The notes beneath the pieces were generated by a model. It saw only the letters and a program-made list of their open reading frames with translations. It ran no database searches and was not told where the DNA came from. A stretch of DNA of 46,219 bases from Candidatus Zhuqueibacterota bacterium (GTDB taxonomy: Bacteria; Zhuqueibacterota; Zhuqueibacteria; Residuimicrobiales; Krinioviventaceae), in contig JAFGKD010000049.1 of NCBI GenBank assembly GCA_016928775.1, forward strand, positions 1 through 46,219, read 5' to 3'. Below are positions 8,627-16,485 of the stretch, piece after piece. The position numbers and the translations under genes are program-made. How positions within the stretch are numbered: the stretch's first letter is position 1; each line of letters starts with the position of its first letter.

Positions 8627-8989
8627 ATGAAACAAGGGAAAAAAGAGATACTCGTCGTCGGCGATCGAGTCCTCATTGTCCCGGATGTCGGCGAAGAACG
8701 CAGCGGCTCCGGCTTGTATTTACCCAAGTGGGCGCTCGAAAAGGAATCCATTCAAGCTGGACGAATTGTCGAATTGGGTCCTGGTATCCCCATGCCGTCG
8801 CCCAACGACATTGAAGATGAGCCCTGGCGAGAAAAGGATTTATCCCATCAAGATGATGAGATGCAAGCTCAAATTGGTGACTATGCCATCTTTTTGCGCA
8901 AAGCGGCGGTCGAGGTTAAATTTGAGGGAGAGCTCTATTTGATCGTGCCGCACGCGGCATTGCTCTTGTTGATCCGGGAAAACGACTAA
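8627..8989 (+). CDS. GroES-like (Cpn10 fold) protein with acidic insert, no groEL nearby
   Basis: A 120-residue protein, started at the ATG at 8627 (AAAGGA at 8610-8615); an in-frame TTG at 8606 is upstream but has no ribosome binding site. The opening VVGDRVLIVPD and the loop GSGLYLP match GroES, where the mobile loop GGIVL contacts GroEL. The GxIVxLGPG stretch follows. Compared with GroES (about 97 aa) it has an extra acidic, Trp-containing insert of about 25 residues (PSPNDIEDEPW onward) and ends in a leucine-rich tail. No groEL partner is present in this window, so it is likely a second, specialised co-chaperonin or a protein that has reused the fold. It diverges from the peptidase gene at 8468. 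Confidence 0.8.
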   Translation: MKQGKKEILVVGDRVLIVPDVGEERSGSGLYLPKWALEKESIQAGRIVELGPGIPMPSPNDIEDEPWREKDLSHQDDEMQAQIGDYAIFLRKAAVEVKFEGELYLIVPHAALLLLIREND

Positions 8990-9003
8990 CTTTTCCCATG
9001 CCA

Positions 9004-9049
9004 GGCCTGTTGGCGCAATAGATTATGCTGAGTAGCGCCACATGAGGCC
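9004..9049 (+). other. Two-part hairpin downstream of the GroES-like gene
   Basis: The inner stem TGGCGC (9011-9016) pairs with GCGCCA (9035-9040), and an outer stem GGCCT (9004-9008) pairs with AGGCC (9045-9049). No T-run follows, so it is not a standard intrinsic terminator. It sits 15 bp after the stop and may protect the transcript or attenuate read-through into the next gene. Confidence 0.5.
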
Positions 9050-9070
9050 GAACGACGCGGTGTCATTGCA

Positions 9071-9109
9071 ATCATCAAACGCATCGTCTATGGATGGATG
9101 TTTGATGAT
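9071..9109 (+). promoter_or_regulatory. 10-bp perfect inverted repeat in the leader of the TIM-barrel gene
   Basis: ATCATCAAAC (9071-9080) is repeated inverted as GTTTGATGAT (9100-9109) around a 19-nt loop, 28 bp before the start codon at 9138. The location suits an operator or an RNA structure affecting translation. Nothing else identifies the regulator. Confidence 0.45.
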
Positions 9110-9137
9110 AAAAACCTCTGAAGCACAGGAGTTTTAT

Positions 9138-10061
9138 ATGGAGAATCGGAGACTGTTTTTACAAAAGGCCGGCGCTGTTATAGCCAGCTATGGATCACTC
9201 CCACTTTTTCGCTGTACGTTTCCGCCAGCCAAGCCACTCTTTCAAATTTCCCTGGCAGAATGGTCGCTGCACCGCTCTCTGTTTGCCGGTGAGATCGATC
9301 ATCTGGATTTCGCCAGCATTGCTAAAAAGAATTTTCAAATTGATGCCGTTGAATATGTCAACCAGTTTTTTATGGACAAAGCGGAAGATAAAAGCTATTT
9401 GACCGACATGAAAAAACGCTGTGACGATCTCGGCGTCAAAAGCCTGTTGATCATGTGTGACAACGAAGGCAGAATTGGTGATCCGGATGCATTACTCCGA
9501 AAGCAGGCCGTCGAGAACCATTTTAAATGGCTGCGCGCAGCGCAATTCCTGGGCTGTCATTCGATTCGCGTAAATGCCTTCAGTCAAGGAACATACGAAG
9601 AGCAACAAAAACTCGTCGCCGACGGTTTGCTGCAACTGTGCACGTATGCGGATGATGTCCAGGTGAATGTGTTGGTTGAAAATCACGGGGGATTGTCCTC
9701 AGACGGAAAGTGGCTGGTCGGTGTGCTCAAAATGGTGAATCATAGTCGCGTTGGCTCCCTGCCGGATTTTGGCAATTTTCAACTCAGCCAGGATGAATGG
9801 TACGATCGTTATCTCGGGGTAGCGGAGCTGATGCCGTTTGCCAAAGGAGTGAGCGCAAAAACCGGCGAGTTTGATGCGCAGGGCAACGACATTCGTATCG
9901 ACTATCGCCGCATGCTGCGAATTGTTGTTGATGCCGGCTATCGTGGCTATGTCGGCATCGAATCAAGTGGTTCACAATTGAGCGAAATGGAGGCTATTCA
10001 AAAGACAAAAGAACTGCTGGAGCGTACGCGAGATGAGATGACGCGCGATCTTGCGAGCTGA
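9138..10061 (+). CDS. Exported sugar phosphate isomerase/epimerase family TIM-barrel protein
   Basis: A 307-residue protein when started at the ATG at 9138, which has AGGAG just upstream; longer in-frame starts (9042) have none. The N-terminus [12 protein letters not shown] is a twin-arginine-like signal (RRLFLQ), followed by a short hydrophobic stretch. The body is a xylose-isomerase-like (AP endonuclease 2) barrel: SLAEWSLH opens strand 1, VENHGG (about 179) carries a metal ligand Glu/His pair, LPDFGN carries Asp, and YVGIESSG near the C-terminus carries the last Glu. Such proteins in FCB bacteria and Planctomycetes often act on keto-sugars together with Gfo/Idh/MocA, DUF1080 and ThuA proteins, all of which occur elsewhere in this window. 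The substrate cannot be read from sequence. Confidence 0.88.
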   Translation: MENRRLFLQKAGAVIASYGSLPLFRCTFPPAKPLFQISLAEWSLHRSLFAGEIDHLDFASIAKKNFQIDAVEYVNQFFMDKAEDKSYLTDMKKRCDDLGVKSLLIMCDNEGRIGDPDALLRKQAVENHFKWLRAAQFLGCHSIRVNAFSQGTYEEQQKLVADGLLQLCTYADDVQVNVLVENHGGLSSDGKWLVGVLKMVNHSRVGSLPDFGNFQLSQDEWYDRYLGVAELMPFAKGVSAKTGEFDAQGNDIRIDYRRMLRIVVDAGYRGYVGIESSGSQLSEMEAIQKTKELLERTRDEMTRDLAS

Positions 10062-10139
10062 TGAATGTCGGATACTCGTCGTTGTACCGCACATTGAATA
10101 GCAACGGCGTGAGTGTGCAGGCGATTTTACCTTGATATT

Positions 10140-11252
10140 TTACGGTTTCACCCGATCATCCAAAAGCTGCTTCAAATGCGCGCTGCTTCTTGGCGCCCAA
10201 CCAAACGCTTTGCGCCACACATCGGCGCTCTCCATGCAGAGATAGACAAACACTTCTTTTGAATACGATCTGATCCATTTGACCATGCTGCCAAACAAAT
10301 CGATTCGAATCGGTTTGAAATAACGCAGCTTTTTATCGATGCCAGGGAGCAGCTCGCCTAAAAAAATGCGGGAATCCGGATGATTTTCCCGCAAAATATG
10401 CTCAAATGGAGCTGGATAGCGCAATGCCCCCAGGCTAATCCAGACAATATTTTCCGGCTTTATGAACCGAAAGATCTTGTCCACAATGTCGCGATAGCCC
10501 TCGTGCCAGCCGGGGTGATCGATCATTGGATCAAAGTGAAAGCCAATCTTGTAACCGGCGTTCTGTACGGCACGGGCGGCGTACAGCCGGTCATCAATAG
10601 TTGTCGCCAGCGGTTCCTCGCTTTTTTGCATTTCAATCGTATTTAATGACCAGGACACGACCGTTCGTCCGCGGTGATCGAGACCGAGGAGAGCATCTAT
10701 ATGAACATTTTTGCTTTTGAGCTCAATAATCGCATTCCGCTTGTCCGCAAAAAAAGTGACCAGCTCGGGCCCCAGTTCGGTCAGGTGTTCAAATGTCAGG
10801 CTGTCTGATAATTCTCCCGTACCGATTCGATAAAAAATTCGCGAATTTTTCCTCAATGTACTGTCCAGTTCATGATACATCTCTTCAGTATTGCAGTGAA
10901 TCGTAATGAGCGGATTATTCAGGTAACCCTGCAAAATACAATAGGTGCACCCCAAATCACAGCCGGCGGCAACGTCCAGATTATAATAGAGACAGCACAA
11001 GTACTTTGGTGTGCCGGGACACCGGCGCAGGAATGGTCCCCGCTGTTTGGCCAACAACAGGTTGTTCTGCCAACTCCCTTTATTCAAGCTGCTTGCGGCT
11101 TTTTCAAGCAACACCTGCGCATCCGCGATGACATCGACCTGACTGTGCGGGGCATGCCGGATAATCCTTTTTGAAAGAGGTGTTGATGCGACAGACTCTT
11201 CAACATATATTTTTTTCGGGACAAAAGATTTTTTTGACGCAAATGTGCTCAT
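10140..11252 (-). CDS. Spore photoproduct lyase-like radical SAM enzyme
   Basis: A 370-residue protein with the SPL-type 4Fe-4S motif C-x3-C-x2-C at Cys98, Cys102 and Cys105 (CDLGCTYC), followed by ILQGYL as in SplB ('YCYLQ'). RIGTGELSDS at 142-151 is the segment that follows in SPL-like proteins. In true SplB a cysteine in this region (C141 of B. subtilis, as I recall) donates the hydrogen for thymine-dimer repair; here the equivalent segment has no cysteine. It therefore belongs to the SPL-like family but is probably not a classical spore photoproduct lyase. The organism shows no sign of sporulation. The start codon overlaps the stop of the ParB-like gene (ATGA), so the two are translationally coupled, and it is the third gene of the EndoQ-UvrD operon. 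A role in repairing or sensing a DNA lesion is inferred. Confidence 0.85.
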   Translation of the reverse strand: MSTFASKKSFVPKKIYVEESVASTPLSKRIIRHAPHSQVDVIADAQVLLEKAASSLNKGSWQNNLLLAKQRGPFLRRCPGTPKYLCCLYYNLDVAAGCDLGCTYCILQGYLNNPLITIHCNTEEMYHELDSTLRKNSRIFYRIGTGELSDSLTFEHLTELGPELVTFFADKRNAIIELKSKNVHIDALLGLDHRGRTVVSWSLNTIEMQKSEEPLATTIDDRLYAARAVQNAGYKIGFHFDPMIDHPGWHEGYRDIVDKIFRFIKPENIVWISLGALRYPAPFEHILRENHPDSRIFLGELLPGIDKKLRYFKPIRIDLFGSMVKWIRSYSKEVFVYLCMESADVWRKAFGWAPRSSAHLKQLLDDRVKP

Positions 11253-12220
11253 GCAAGCTCGGACATCTTTTTCACCAAACCTCGATTGAGTATTTCAGAA
11301 AGTGCAGTGATACTTTTTTCGAAATCATCTTTTGAAACAAATGTAAAGCTCGCCAAGTATTCGTTATTTTCGAAAAAAGCTGGCGCGTGAATGTGGATAT
11401 TTGGCGGCAAATGCGCGGCGCGAACAATAGCGTCATATTGTGCTTTGATGGCCGTATACTGTGGATAGCGCTTTTCCCACAGCCACTCCTTCAGCCGCTC
11501 CGCTTTTTGTGACGGCGTTAATTTTTCCGCCAACTGTATCATTTGAACAGGCCGGGATGCAATGAGTTGCGAAAGAGATAAATCTTCAAGTCGAGCAACA
11601 TCCGCTAACAGTTTGATAAATTCGCGTTGTCGATTTTTGCCAAGTCGCAAATTGTGAACAAGTGTTTTGATGTGTTGTCGTTCTTCAGGCGGCCGTTTCA
11701 GCATATCCTGGGCAAAATCCAGGGAAACCATATCCTTTTTCAGGGCATCTTGCCACTCGACCGACAACGTATGCAGGCCGGAATAAAGCGTCAAAACTCG
11801 TGCGTTTTTTCCAAAACCAAGCAAAGGTAAATAGTTGGTGACGATATCTTCTTTTTTGATTCCAAAGGTCGATTGCAATTTGGCAAGAATTGTTGCCACC
11901 TCGACCGGATCGAGTTCCCTAACGGACTGATTATCCTGAATAGCCAGGGTAAAGAGATCGAGCTGTGAACACGACTCTTCAACAACGAACGCCTGCGCGG
12001 TTTCTGCCTTGAGCGAGACAAGCGCAGCCAGCCTTTTGAATCCGCAAACAATACGATAAGCGGATCGTGCCTTTCTTTGCAAAATAATCGGATTCAAAAG
12101 TCCGAATCGTTGTATTGACAACCTCAGAGGTTCCGGGACAACCGGAGACGAATACTGGTATAAATCGTCGTCCAGGTCGATGTCCGGTATGGCAATCGTA
12201 TAAAGTACTTTATTCATCAT
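11249..12220 (-). CDS. ParB/Spo0J-like N-terminal domain protein
   Basis: A 323-residue protein with the ParB nuclease/CTPase fold at residues 30-110: GLLNPIIL at 40-47, YRIVCGFKRLAAL at 55-67 (position of the ParB 'GERRxRA' box, here GFKRLAA) and a DNQSVRELDPVE stretch at 96-107 that corresponds to ParB 'ENLQRxDLxPxE'. A helix-turn-helix-like region (about 117-175) follows, then about 130 residues unlike the chromosomal ParB C-terminal dimer domain. No parA is adjacent, so a segregation role is unlikely. The gene begins 4 bp after the EndoQ-UvrD stop and overlaps the SPL-like gene, indicating one operon. A CTP-dependent or nuclease-like DNA-binding partner of the repair enzymes is my inference. 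Confidence 0.82.
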   Translation of the reverse strand: MMNKVLYTIAIPDIDLDDDLYQYSSPVVPEPLRLSIQRFGLLNPIILQRKARSAYRIVCGFKRLAALVSLKAETAQAFVVEESCSQLDLFTLAIQDNQSVRELDPVEVATILAKLQSTFGIKKEDIVTNYLPLLGFGKNARVLTLYSGLHTLSVEWQDALKKDMVSLDFAQDMLKRPPEERQHIKTLVHNLRLGKNRQREFIKLLADVARLEDLSLSQLIASRPVQMIQLAEKLTPSQKAERLKEWLWEKRYPQYTAIKAQYDAIVRAAHLPPNIHIHAPAFFENNEYLASFTFVSKDDFEKSITALSEILNRGLVKKMSELA

Positions 12221-12224
12221 AAGT

Positions 12225-15200
12225 CTAAAACAGTGACAATTGATTGTCCTTTTTTTTCGCCTTGTATTTTTGCTGTTCCTGTGTGAGCAGACTTTGTGAG
12301 ATACTATCTAAAAAGCGTGACGGCTCCTGTATCTGCTTTCGGCCATAAAGCACACGTTGTTTTGAATGAGTGAGGTACAAATGGTCTTGGGCGCGCGTCA
12401 TTCCGACATAAAGGAGTCGACGCTCTTCATCGACGTCAATCTTTTGGCCGGGAGCATAGTGTGGCAATACTCCCTCTTCACAACCGACGATAAAAACAAC
12501 GGGGAATTCCAATCCTTTTGCGGCATGCAATGTCATAAGATGGATGCGATCGGTTCGTTCATCAAAATTATCGATGTGCTTTTGCAGCATTAAAAAATCA
12601 AGGAATTTATCCTTTTTTTCCCCGAACTGTCCGGACAGAATTTTCAATGTTTTCAGCAGATGTCGTGTCTCCTCATCGTCCGCCACGGTATTAAATTTTT
12701 CCAGCCACTCGATAATCGTCCCCGGATTTTTATCCGGCAGGGCCTGGAGCTCATGCATGAATAACGGGACATCTGATTCGGAAAAATATAATGTCGCTGT
12801 ACTTTTAATTGCGTCACTTTTTCCAGGCACCTCTGATTGCAGCAGAACAGCAAGCAGATGAACAAAATTATGGCTGGTCAGCGTTGAATCGTCAACAGTA
12901 TGAAACGGCAAGCCCGATCGCGTAAAAGCTTCGAAAAGTGGTGGCGCCAGCCGTCGCGATCGCAGCAGCACTGCAAAATCTGCAAAGGTAAAATCCTGGG
13001 GTAATCCGTGATTATCAACGCGCCCGCTGTCCAGAGAAAAAAAGGTGGTTCCGCCAACATGCTGTTCGATACGATGGACAACAAACTCAGCTTCCGCGCG
13101 GTCCGTTGCTGCAGCTTTTATATGCACCTTGACATCGGACGTGATATTCGACCACAGCTGATCTTCCGGTACACTTGCACGTCCCAACATCTGCAGAGAG
13201 GCGGAGAGGATGTTTTGTGCCGATCGATAATTTCTTTGCAGAAGAATCGTGGTCGCACTCGGAAAGTGCTCTTTGAATCGTTTGAAATAGGCCGCATTGG
13301 CGCCGCGAAAACCGTAAATTGCCTGGTCTGGATCACCAATGACACACACATCGCGTGCGGCCAGCGCCAATATTCGGAATAGTTCGTACTGTGATTTGTT
13401 GATGTCCTGAAACTCATCCACGGCAATGACCGGAAATCGAGAAACATATTCGCGTCTGAGCTCGGGACTCTGCCGCAGCAGACGAACCGGAAGGTTGATG
13501 AGATCATCAAAATCAACACCATTCTGCTGGATCAAGAGGTACTCATAATTTTGGAATATCGAAACCAAACTCGCCGGAGATGTCTCCAGGATTTCCCTGG
13601 GCACAGAGTCCGGGGTATAACCTTGTGTTTTGAGAGAAGAGAGTCGCCCCAGCATGCTGTTGGAGACCTTTTCCCCGCACATTTTGTTCAACTGCTCTCG
13701 AAAGATTGACTCATCAACCGGTGATATTATGCGGAAATCCCAGTTTCGGCCAAAAAAATACTCTCTTTCTCGCAAAAATTCGGCGCCAAAAGCATGGAAG
13801 GTTTGAATCGTCATTTCGTTCGCCTGCTCTGCGCCCACGAGACGTGTGAGACGCTCGCGCATCTCGGCGGCGGCTTTATTGGTAAAAGTGATGGCTAAAA
13901 CCTCTCGTGGTTTTGCTCCGTTGGTATGGCAGAGCGAGGCAATTCGATGCGTGAGTGTCCGAGTCTTGCCGGTGCCCGGACCGGCCTGAATGATCAACGG
14001 TGTACCGCGATGTTCAACCGCCCGTTGCTGGTTGTCGTTCAATCCATATTCACTCTTTTTTTCGTGAACGGTTTGGGTCACGAACTTTTTCCTGATTTCT
14101 GGCGCAGCGGCTGCTGTAGCGGTCTGACGCTTTGGATCGGGCACCGGGAATAAAGATTCTTGCTGCAGCAGCTTTGCCCGTTCACCCTCCTCAAAAACCC
14201 GAATAAGACCGTACTGGCCGTCATAGCCCGGAACCGTGTGAATTTTTCCGTCGCGCATTCTTTTAATCGCTTCGGCCAGCAGATCACCGCCTGCCGAACG
14301 AATATCTCCCAGGGACGCGTTCATCAGAATATAAAGCTCTGAGCCAAGCTGGTTCAAAAGAGAAAAATAGAGCTGGTTGGCACGCTTTGAGGTGGAACTG
14401 ACGCCAAGCACTTCTCCGGACACTTCTGCAAGCGGAACAAGACTTTTAAACTGCTTTGCATCCGGAGCGCGATAGCCCTCAGGCCGATCCGCCAACTCTT
14501 CGATCCGATAGCTGACACCAAGTACGGCAGGTTTTCCACACACAGGGCACAAACCATTGTTTGCGATGGTCTCGGAGGGTTTGGTGCAAGAGCTGCACTT
14601 TCGGTGTCCGTCCAAATGATACTTGCCCTCCTCGGGGAAAAACTCAATCGTGCCCCAAAACTCATCTGTCTTCTTGTTTTTTAGCGCCCGAAACATGGCA
14701 TCATAGTTCAAATCCGTGTCGAACACGTTGGCCTCGCGGGCCAACTTGGCAGGCGAATGGGCATCCGAGTTGGAGACCAACGTATATCGATCAAGCATGG
14801 AGAGCCGCCAGTTCATTGGGGGATCGCTCGAGAGCCCGGTTTCAAGGGCGAAAATATGCGGTGTCAAATCTTCAAAGCACTCCTCCAGAGAATCGAATCC
14901 GGATTTTGAACCAAAGACAGAAAACCAGGGCGTCCAGATATGTGCCGGAATAAAATGCGAACATGCATCTATGCCGAGGGTGATTTCGAAAAGGTCACGC
15001 GTATCAAGACCAAGGATAGGTCGGCCATCCGAATGAATATTACCGATTCGATCAAGCTTTGTTTGAAATTTTTCCACGGCATCCAGTGAAGGCATAAATA
15101 CAACACTATGTACTTTGCGGACTCGGCTGTTTTTTTTATAGATCGTGCTGACTTCGCCGGCTAAAATAAAAAAAATGTCTGATGTACATGATTTTGGCAC

Positions 15201-15431
15201 ATCGCCTTGCTGCTGCCGGATATATTCATCCTTGAGCTTGAACAGCCCTTGTTCGCTCTCCACAAGTTTTTCGCGCATTTCCTGCAGCCACCTGGGGTGC
15301 GTTATATCGCCGGTTGCAATGACTTTTAAACCTTTAATTTGCCCCCACTTGTTGAGATGTTCCAGATTGAGCTGCTTGCTGGTGGCTCTGGAATAGTAGG
15401 AATGGATGTGCAGGTCGGCACAATATTTCAT
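12225..15431 (-). CDS. EndoQ (PHP)-UvrD helicase fusion protein with C-terminal clamp-binding motif
   Basis: A 1068-residue two-part DNA repair enzyme. Residues 1-410 are an endonuclease Q-type PHP domain. The metal-binding DLHIHS is at 6-11 (His8, His10), GDITHP at 41-46, AGEVS at 91-95 and SNSDAHS at 220-227. A four-cysteine zinc module follows (Cys279, Cys282, Cys295, Cys298), then PGYDGQYG near 401. Characterised EndoQ nicks 5' of uracil, hypoxanthine, xanthine or AP sites. Residues 465-1030 are a full SF1A helicase: Walker A GPGTGKT at 484-490, DEFQD at 672-676, GDPDQAIYGFRG at 699-710, LQRNYRS, TLHAAKGLEF and GMTRAQ near 1012. The last five residues are QLSLF, the canonical bacterial beta-clamp-binding pentapeptide. 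It leads the operon with the ParB-like and SPL-like genes. Fusion of the nicking and unwinding activities suggests excision of damaged strands behind or at the fork. Confidence 0.93.
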   Translation of the reverse strand: MKYCADLHIHSYYSRATSKQLNLEHLNKWGQIKGLKVIATGDITHPRWLQEMREKLVESEQGLFKLKDEYIRQQQGDVPKSCTSDIFFILAGEVSTIYKKNSRVRKVHSVVFMPSLDAVEKFQTKLDRIGNIHSDGRPILGLDTRDLFEITLGIDACSHFIPAHIWTPWFSVFGSKSGFDSLEECFEDLTPHIFALETGLSSDPPMNWRLSMLDRYTLVSNSDAHSPAKLAREANVFDTDLNYDAMFRALKNKKTDEFWGTIEFFPEEGKYHLDGHRKCSSCTKPSETIANNGLCPVCGKPAVLGVSYRIEELADRPEGYRAPDAKQFKSLVPLAEVSGEVLGVSSTSKRANQLYFSLLNQLGSELYILMNASLGDIRSAGGDLLAEAIKRMRDGKIHTVPGYDGQYGLIRVFEEGERAKLLQQESLFPVPDPKRQTATAAAAPEIRKKFVTQTVHEKKSEYGLNDNQQRAVEHRGTPLIIQAGPGTGKTRTLTHRIASLCHTNGAKPREVLAITFTNKAAAEMRERLTRLVGAEQANEMTIQTFHAFGAEFLREREYFFGRNWDFRIISPVDESIFREQLNKMCGEKVSNSMLGRLSSLKTQGYTPDSVPREILETSPASLVSIFQNYEYLLIQQNGVDFDDLINLPVRLLRQSPELRREYVSRFPVIAVDEFQDINKSQYELFRILALAARDVCVIGDPDQAIYGFRGANAAYFKRFKEHFPSATTILLQRNYRSAQNILSASLQMLGRASVPEDQLWSNITSDVKVHIKAAATDRAEAEFVVHRIEQHVGGTTFFSLDSGRVDNHGLPQDFTFADFAVLLRSRRLAPPLFEAFTRSGLPFHTVDDSTLTSHNFVHLLAVLLQSEVPGKSDAIKSTATLYFSESDVPLFMHELQALPDKNPGTIIEWLEKFNTVADDEETRHLLKTLKILSGQFGEKKDKFLDFLMLQKHIDNFDERTDRIHLMTLHAAKGLEFPVVFIVGCEEGVLPHYAPGQKIDVDEERRLLYVGMTRAQDHLYLTHSKQRVLYGRKQIQEPSRFLDSISQSLLTQEQQKYKAKKKDNQLSLF

Positions 15432-15481
15432 ACAAAACTCGATTTCAAGCTTTTTTTGCTTTTCCCGGATTTTACCGTAAT

Positions 15482-15508
15482 AAAAAAGGCGGATACAAAA
15501 TCCGCCTT
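15482..15508 (-). terminator. Intrinsic terminator of the 49-aa zinc ribbon gene
   Basis: On the minus strand, a perfect 9-bp stem (AAGGCGGAT / ATCCGCCTT) with a 5-nt loop is followed by TTTTTT. It lies 73 bp beyond the stop at 15581 and 51 bp before the start of the EndoQ-UvrD gene. It separates the small upstream gene from the repair operon, which therefore needs its own promoter or read-through. Confidence 0.85.
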
Positions 15509-15580
15509 GCTCATTATCCGTTTTGAGGAGGCATTGTAGAAATAACCATGTCCTCCCCCTGAGCTCTCAATAAAAAAGTG

Positions 15581-15730
15581 TCACTGCTTCGGCAGTATCT
15601 TGTACATACCGGTTCCACAGACAGGACATTTTCCTTTCATGGCTGGACGACCATTTTTCATCGTCACTCTTTCCGCGTCCTTCATTTCTCGTTTTTCCTT
15701 GCATTTTACGCAATATGCGATTTCGGCCAT
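15581..15730 (-). CDS. 49-aa zinc ribbon protein (DUF5679-like)
   Basis: A 49-residue protein starting at the ATG at 15730 with a strong AGGAGGT Shine-Dalgarno. It has two CxxC pairs: CVKC at 7-10 and CPVC at 35-38, separated by a basic/acidic strand region (MKNGRPAMKGK). This is the layout of the small DUF5679 zinc ribbons found in many bacteria and archaea ('YCVKCK...VKGxCPVCG'). Function is unknown; the fold suggests nucleic-acid or protein binding. It has its own terminator at 15482-15508, so it is a monocistronic unit upstream of the EndoQ-UvrD operon. Confidence 0.85.
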   Translation of the reverse strand: MAEIAYCVKCKEKREMKDAERVTMKNGRPAMKGKCPVCGTGMYKILPKQ

Positions 15731-15844
15731 GGTTACACCTCCTATGTTAGTAGACCGTTATTTTATGATGGTCCTTCTTAATAATACTCACTGAATAGAC
15801 AAAAAGAAAGTAAAATCTTTATTTTAGAAGAAATAAATTTAGAC

Positions 15845-16477
15845 TTAAAATGGCCAAAAAATCACGCCCAATGAAAACAGCCAACCGCCGACACTCAACG
15901 CTTCAAACCCGGATCGCCCCCTCGAACCACCGGATGATATTTCGACCTGAAAAAACGTCGCCAGTTTTTGCATCATCAAATAGTCAATGCCAAGTTCCAG
16001 ATAAAAGCCCGTGCCCATCGCCTGGTCGCTATCATTTTGCTCGCCAACTGTACGAAAAATGGAAATTGGCTCGACCTCCTGGACATCGTAAAAGCCAATG
16101 CCAAAACCATAATAGGAGCCCCATTTCTGCTCAATCGGGGGGTGAATTCGTAGACCAATTTTATACCAATGCTCATTCCAGCGTGCATTTTTCAGATCTT
16201 GACCACTGGGAGCATGTGTGCCACTTTTACCGTTTTGTTGAAAGTTTCCATATTTCACCATAACATAATGTGCACCAAATGCTCGAATGCCGGCAAAAGC
16301 GCCAAAGCTTTCGCCCCATTTGTTCGTATAAATATCTTCAAAATTATGCAGCGAAATTCTAAAGTAGGACGCTTTGGCGCCAAACATGGCGCGCGGCTGA
16401 ACCTGGGGACGATACGTATCTTCGACCCACTGTGCGTGCAGCAGGAGCGGGAATAATATTATTATAGAGAGCTTCAT
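15845..16477 (-). CDS. Putative outer-membrane beta-barrel protein
   Basis: A 210-residue protein when started at the ATG at 16477, preceded by AGGAC; the in-frame start at 16552 would overlap VanZ and hide the signal peptide. Residues 1-15 are a signal peptide (MKLSIIILFPLLLHAQ). The rest alternates hydrophobic and polar residues with many aromatics and glycines (for example GSYYGFGIGFYDV) and ends in WPF, a terminal aromatic typical of BAM substrates. It looks like a small 8- or 10-strand barrel. No family name is recognised. It begins 9 bp after VanZ ends and so is in the AcpS-NnrDE-VanZ operon. Confidence 0.75.
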   Translation of the reverse strand: MKLSIIILFPLLLHAQWVEDTYRPQVQPRAMFGAKASYFRISLHNFEDIYTNKWGESFGAFAGIRAFGAHYVMVKYGNFQQNGKSGTHAPSGQDLKNARWNEHWYKIGLRIHPPIEQKWGSYYGFGIGFYDVQEVEPISIFRTVGEQNDSDQAMGTGFYLELGIDYLMMQKLATFFQVEISSGGSRGRSGFEALSVGGWLFSLGVIFWPF

Positions 16478-16485
16478 TCTTTGTC

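Noticed and set aside
11951..11965. QLDLF at residues 86-90 of the ParB-like protein as a second clamp-binding motif
   Set aside because: It matches the consensus, but it lies within the helix of the ParB fold just before the DNQ-x-x-R segment, where this residue pattern can arise structurally; a buried motif would not bind the clamp.
15508..15543. An 11-codon leader peptide before the EndoQ-UvrD gene
   Set aside because: The frame begins ATG GTT ATT TCT with GGAGG only two bases before the ATG, too close for efficient initiation, and it lies upstream of the terminator of the preceding gene.
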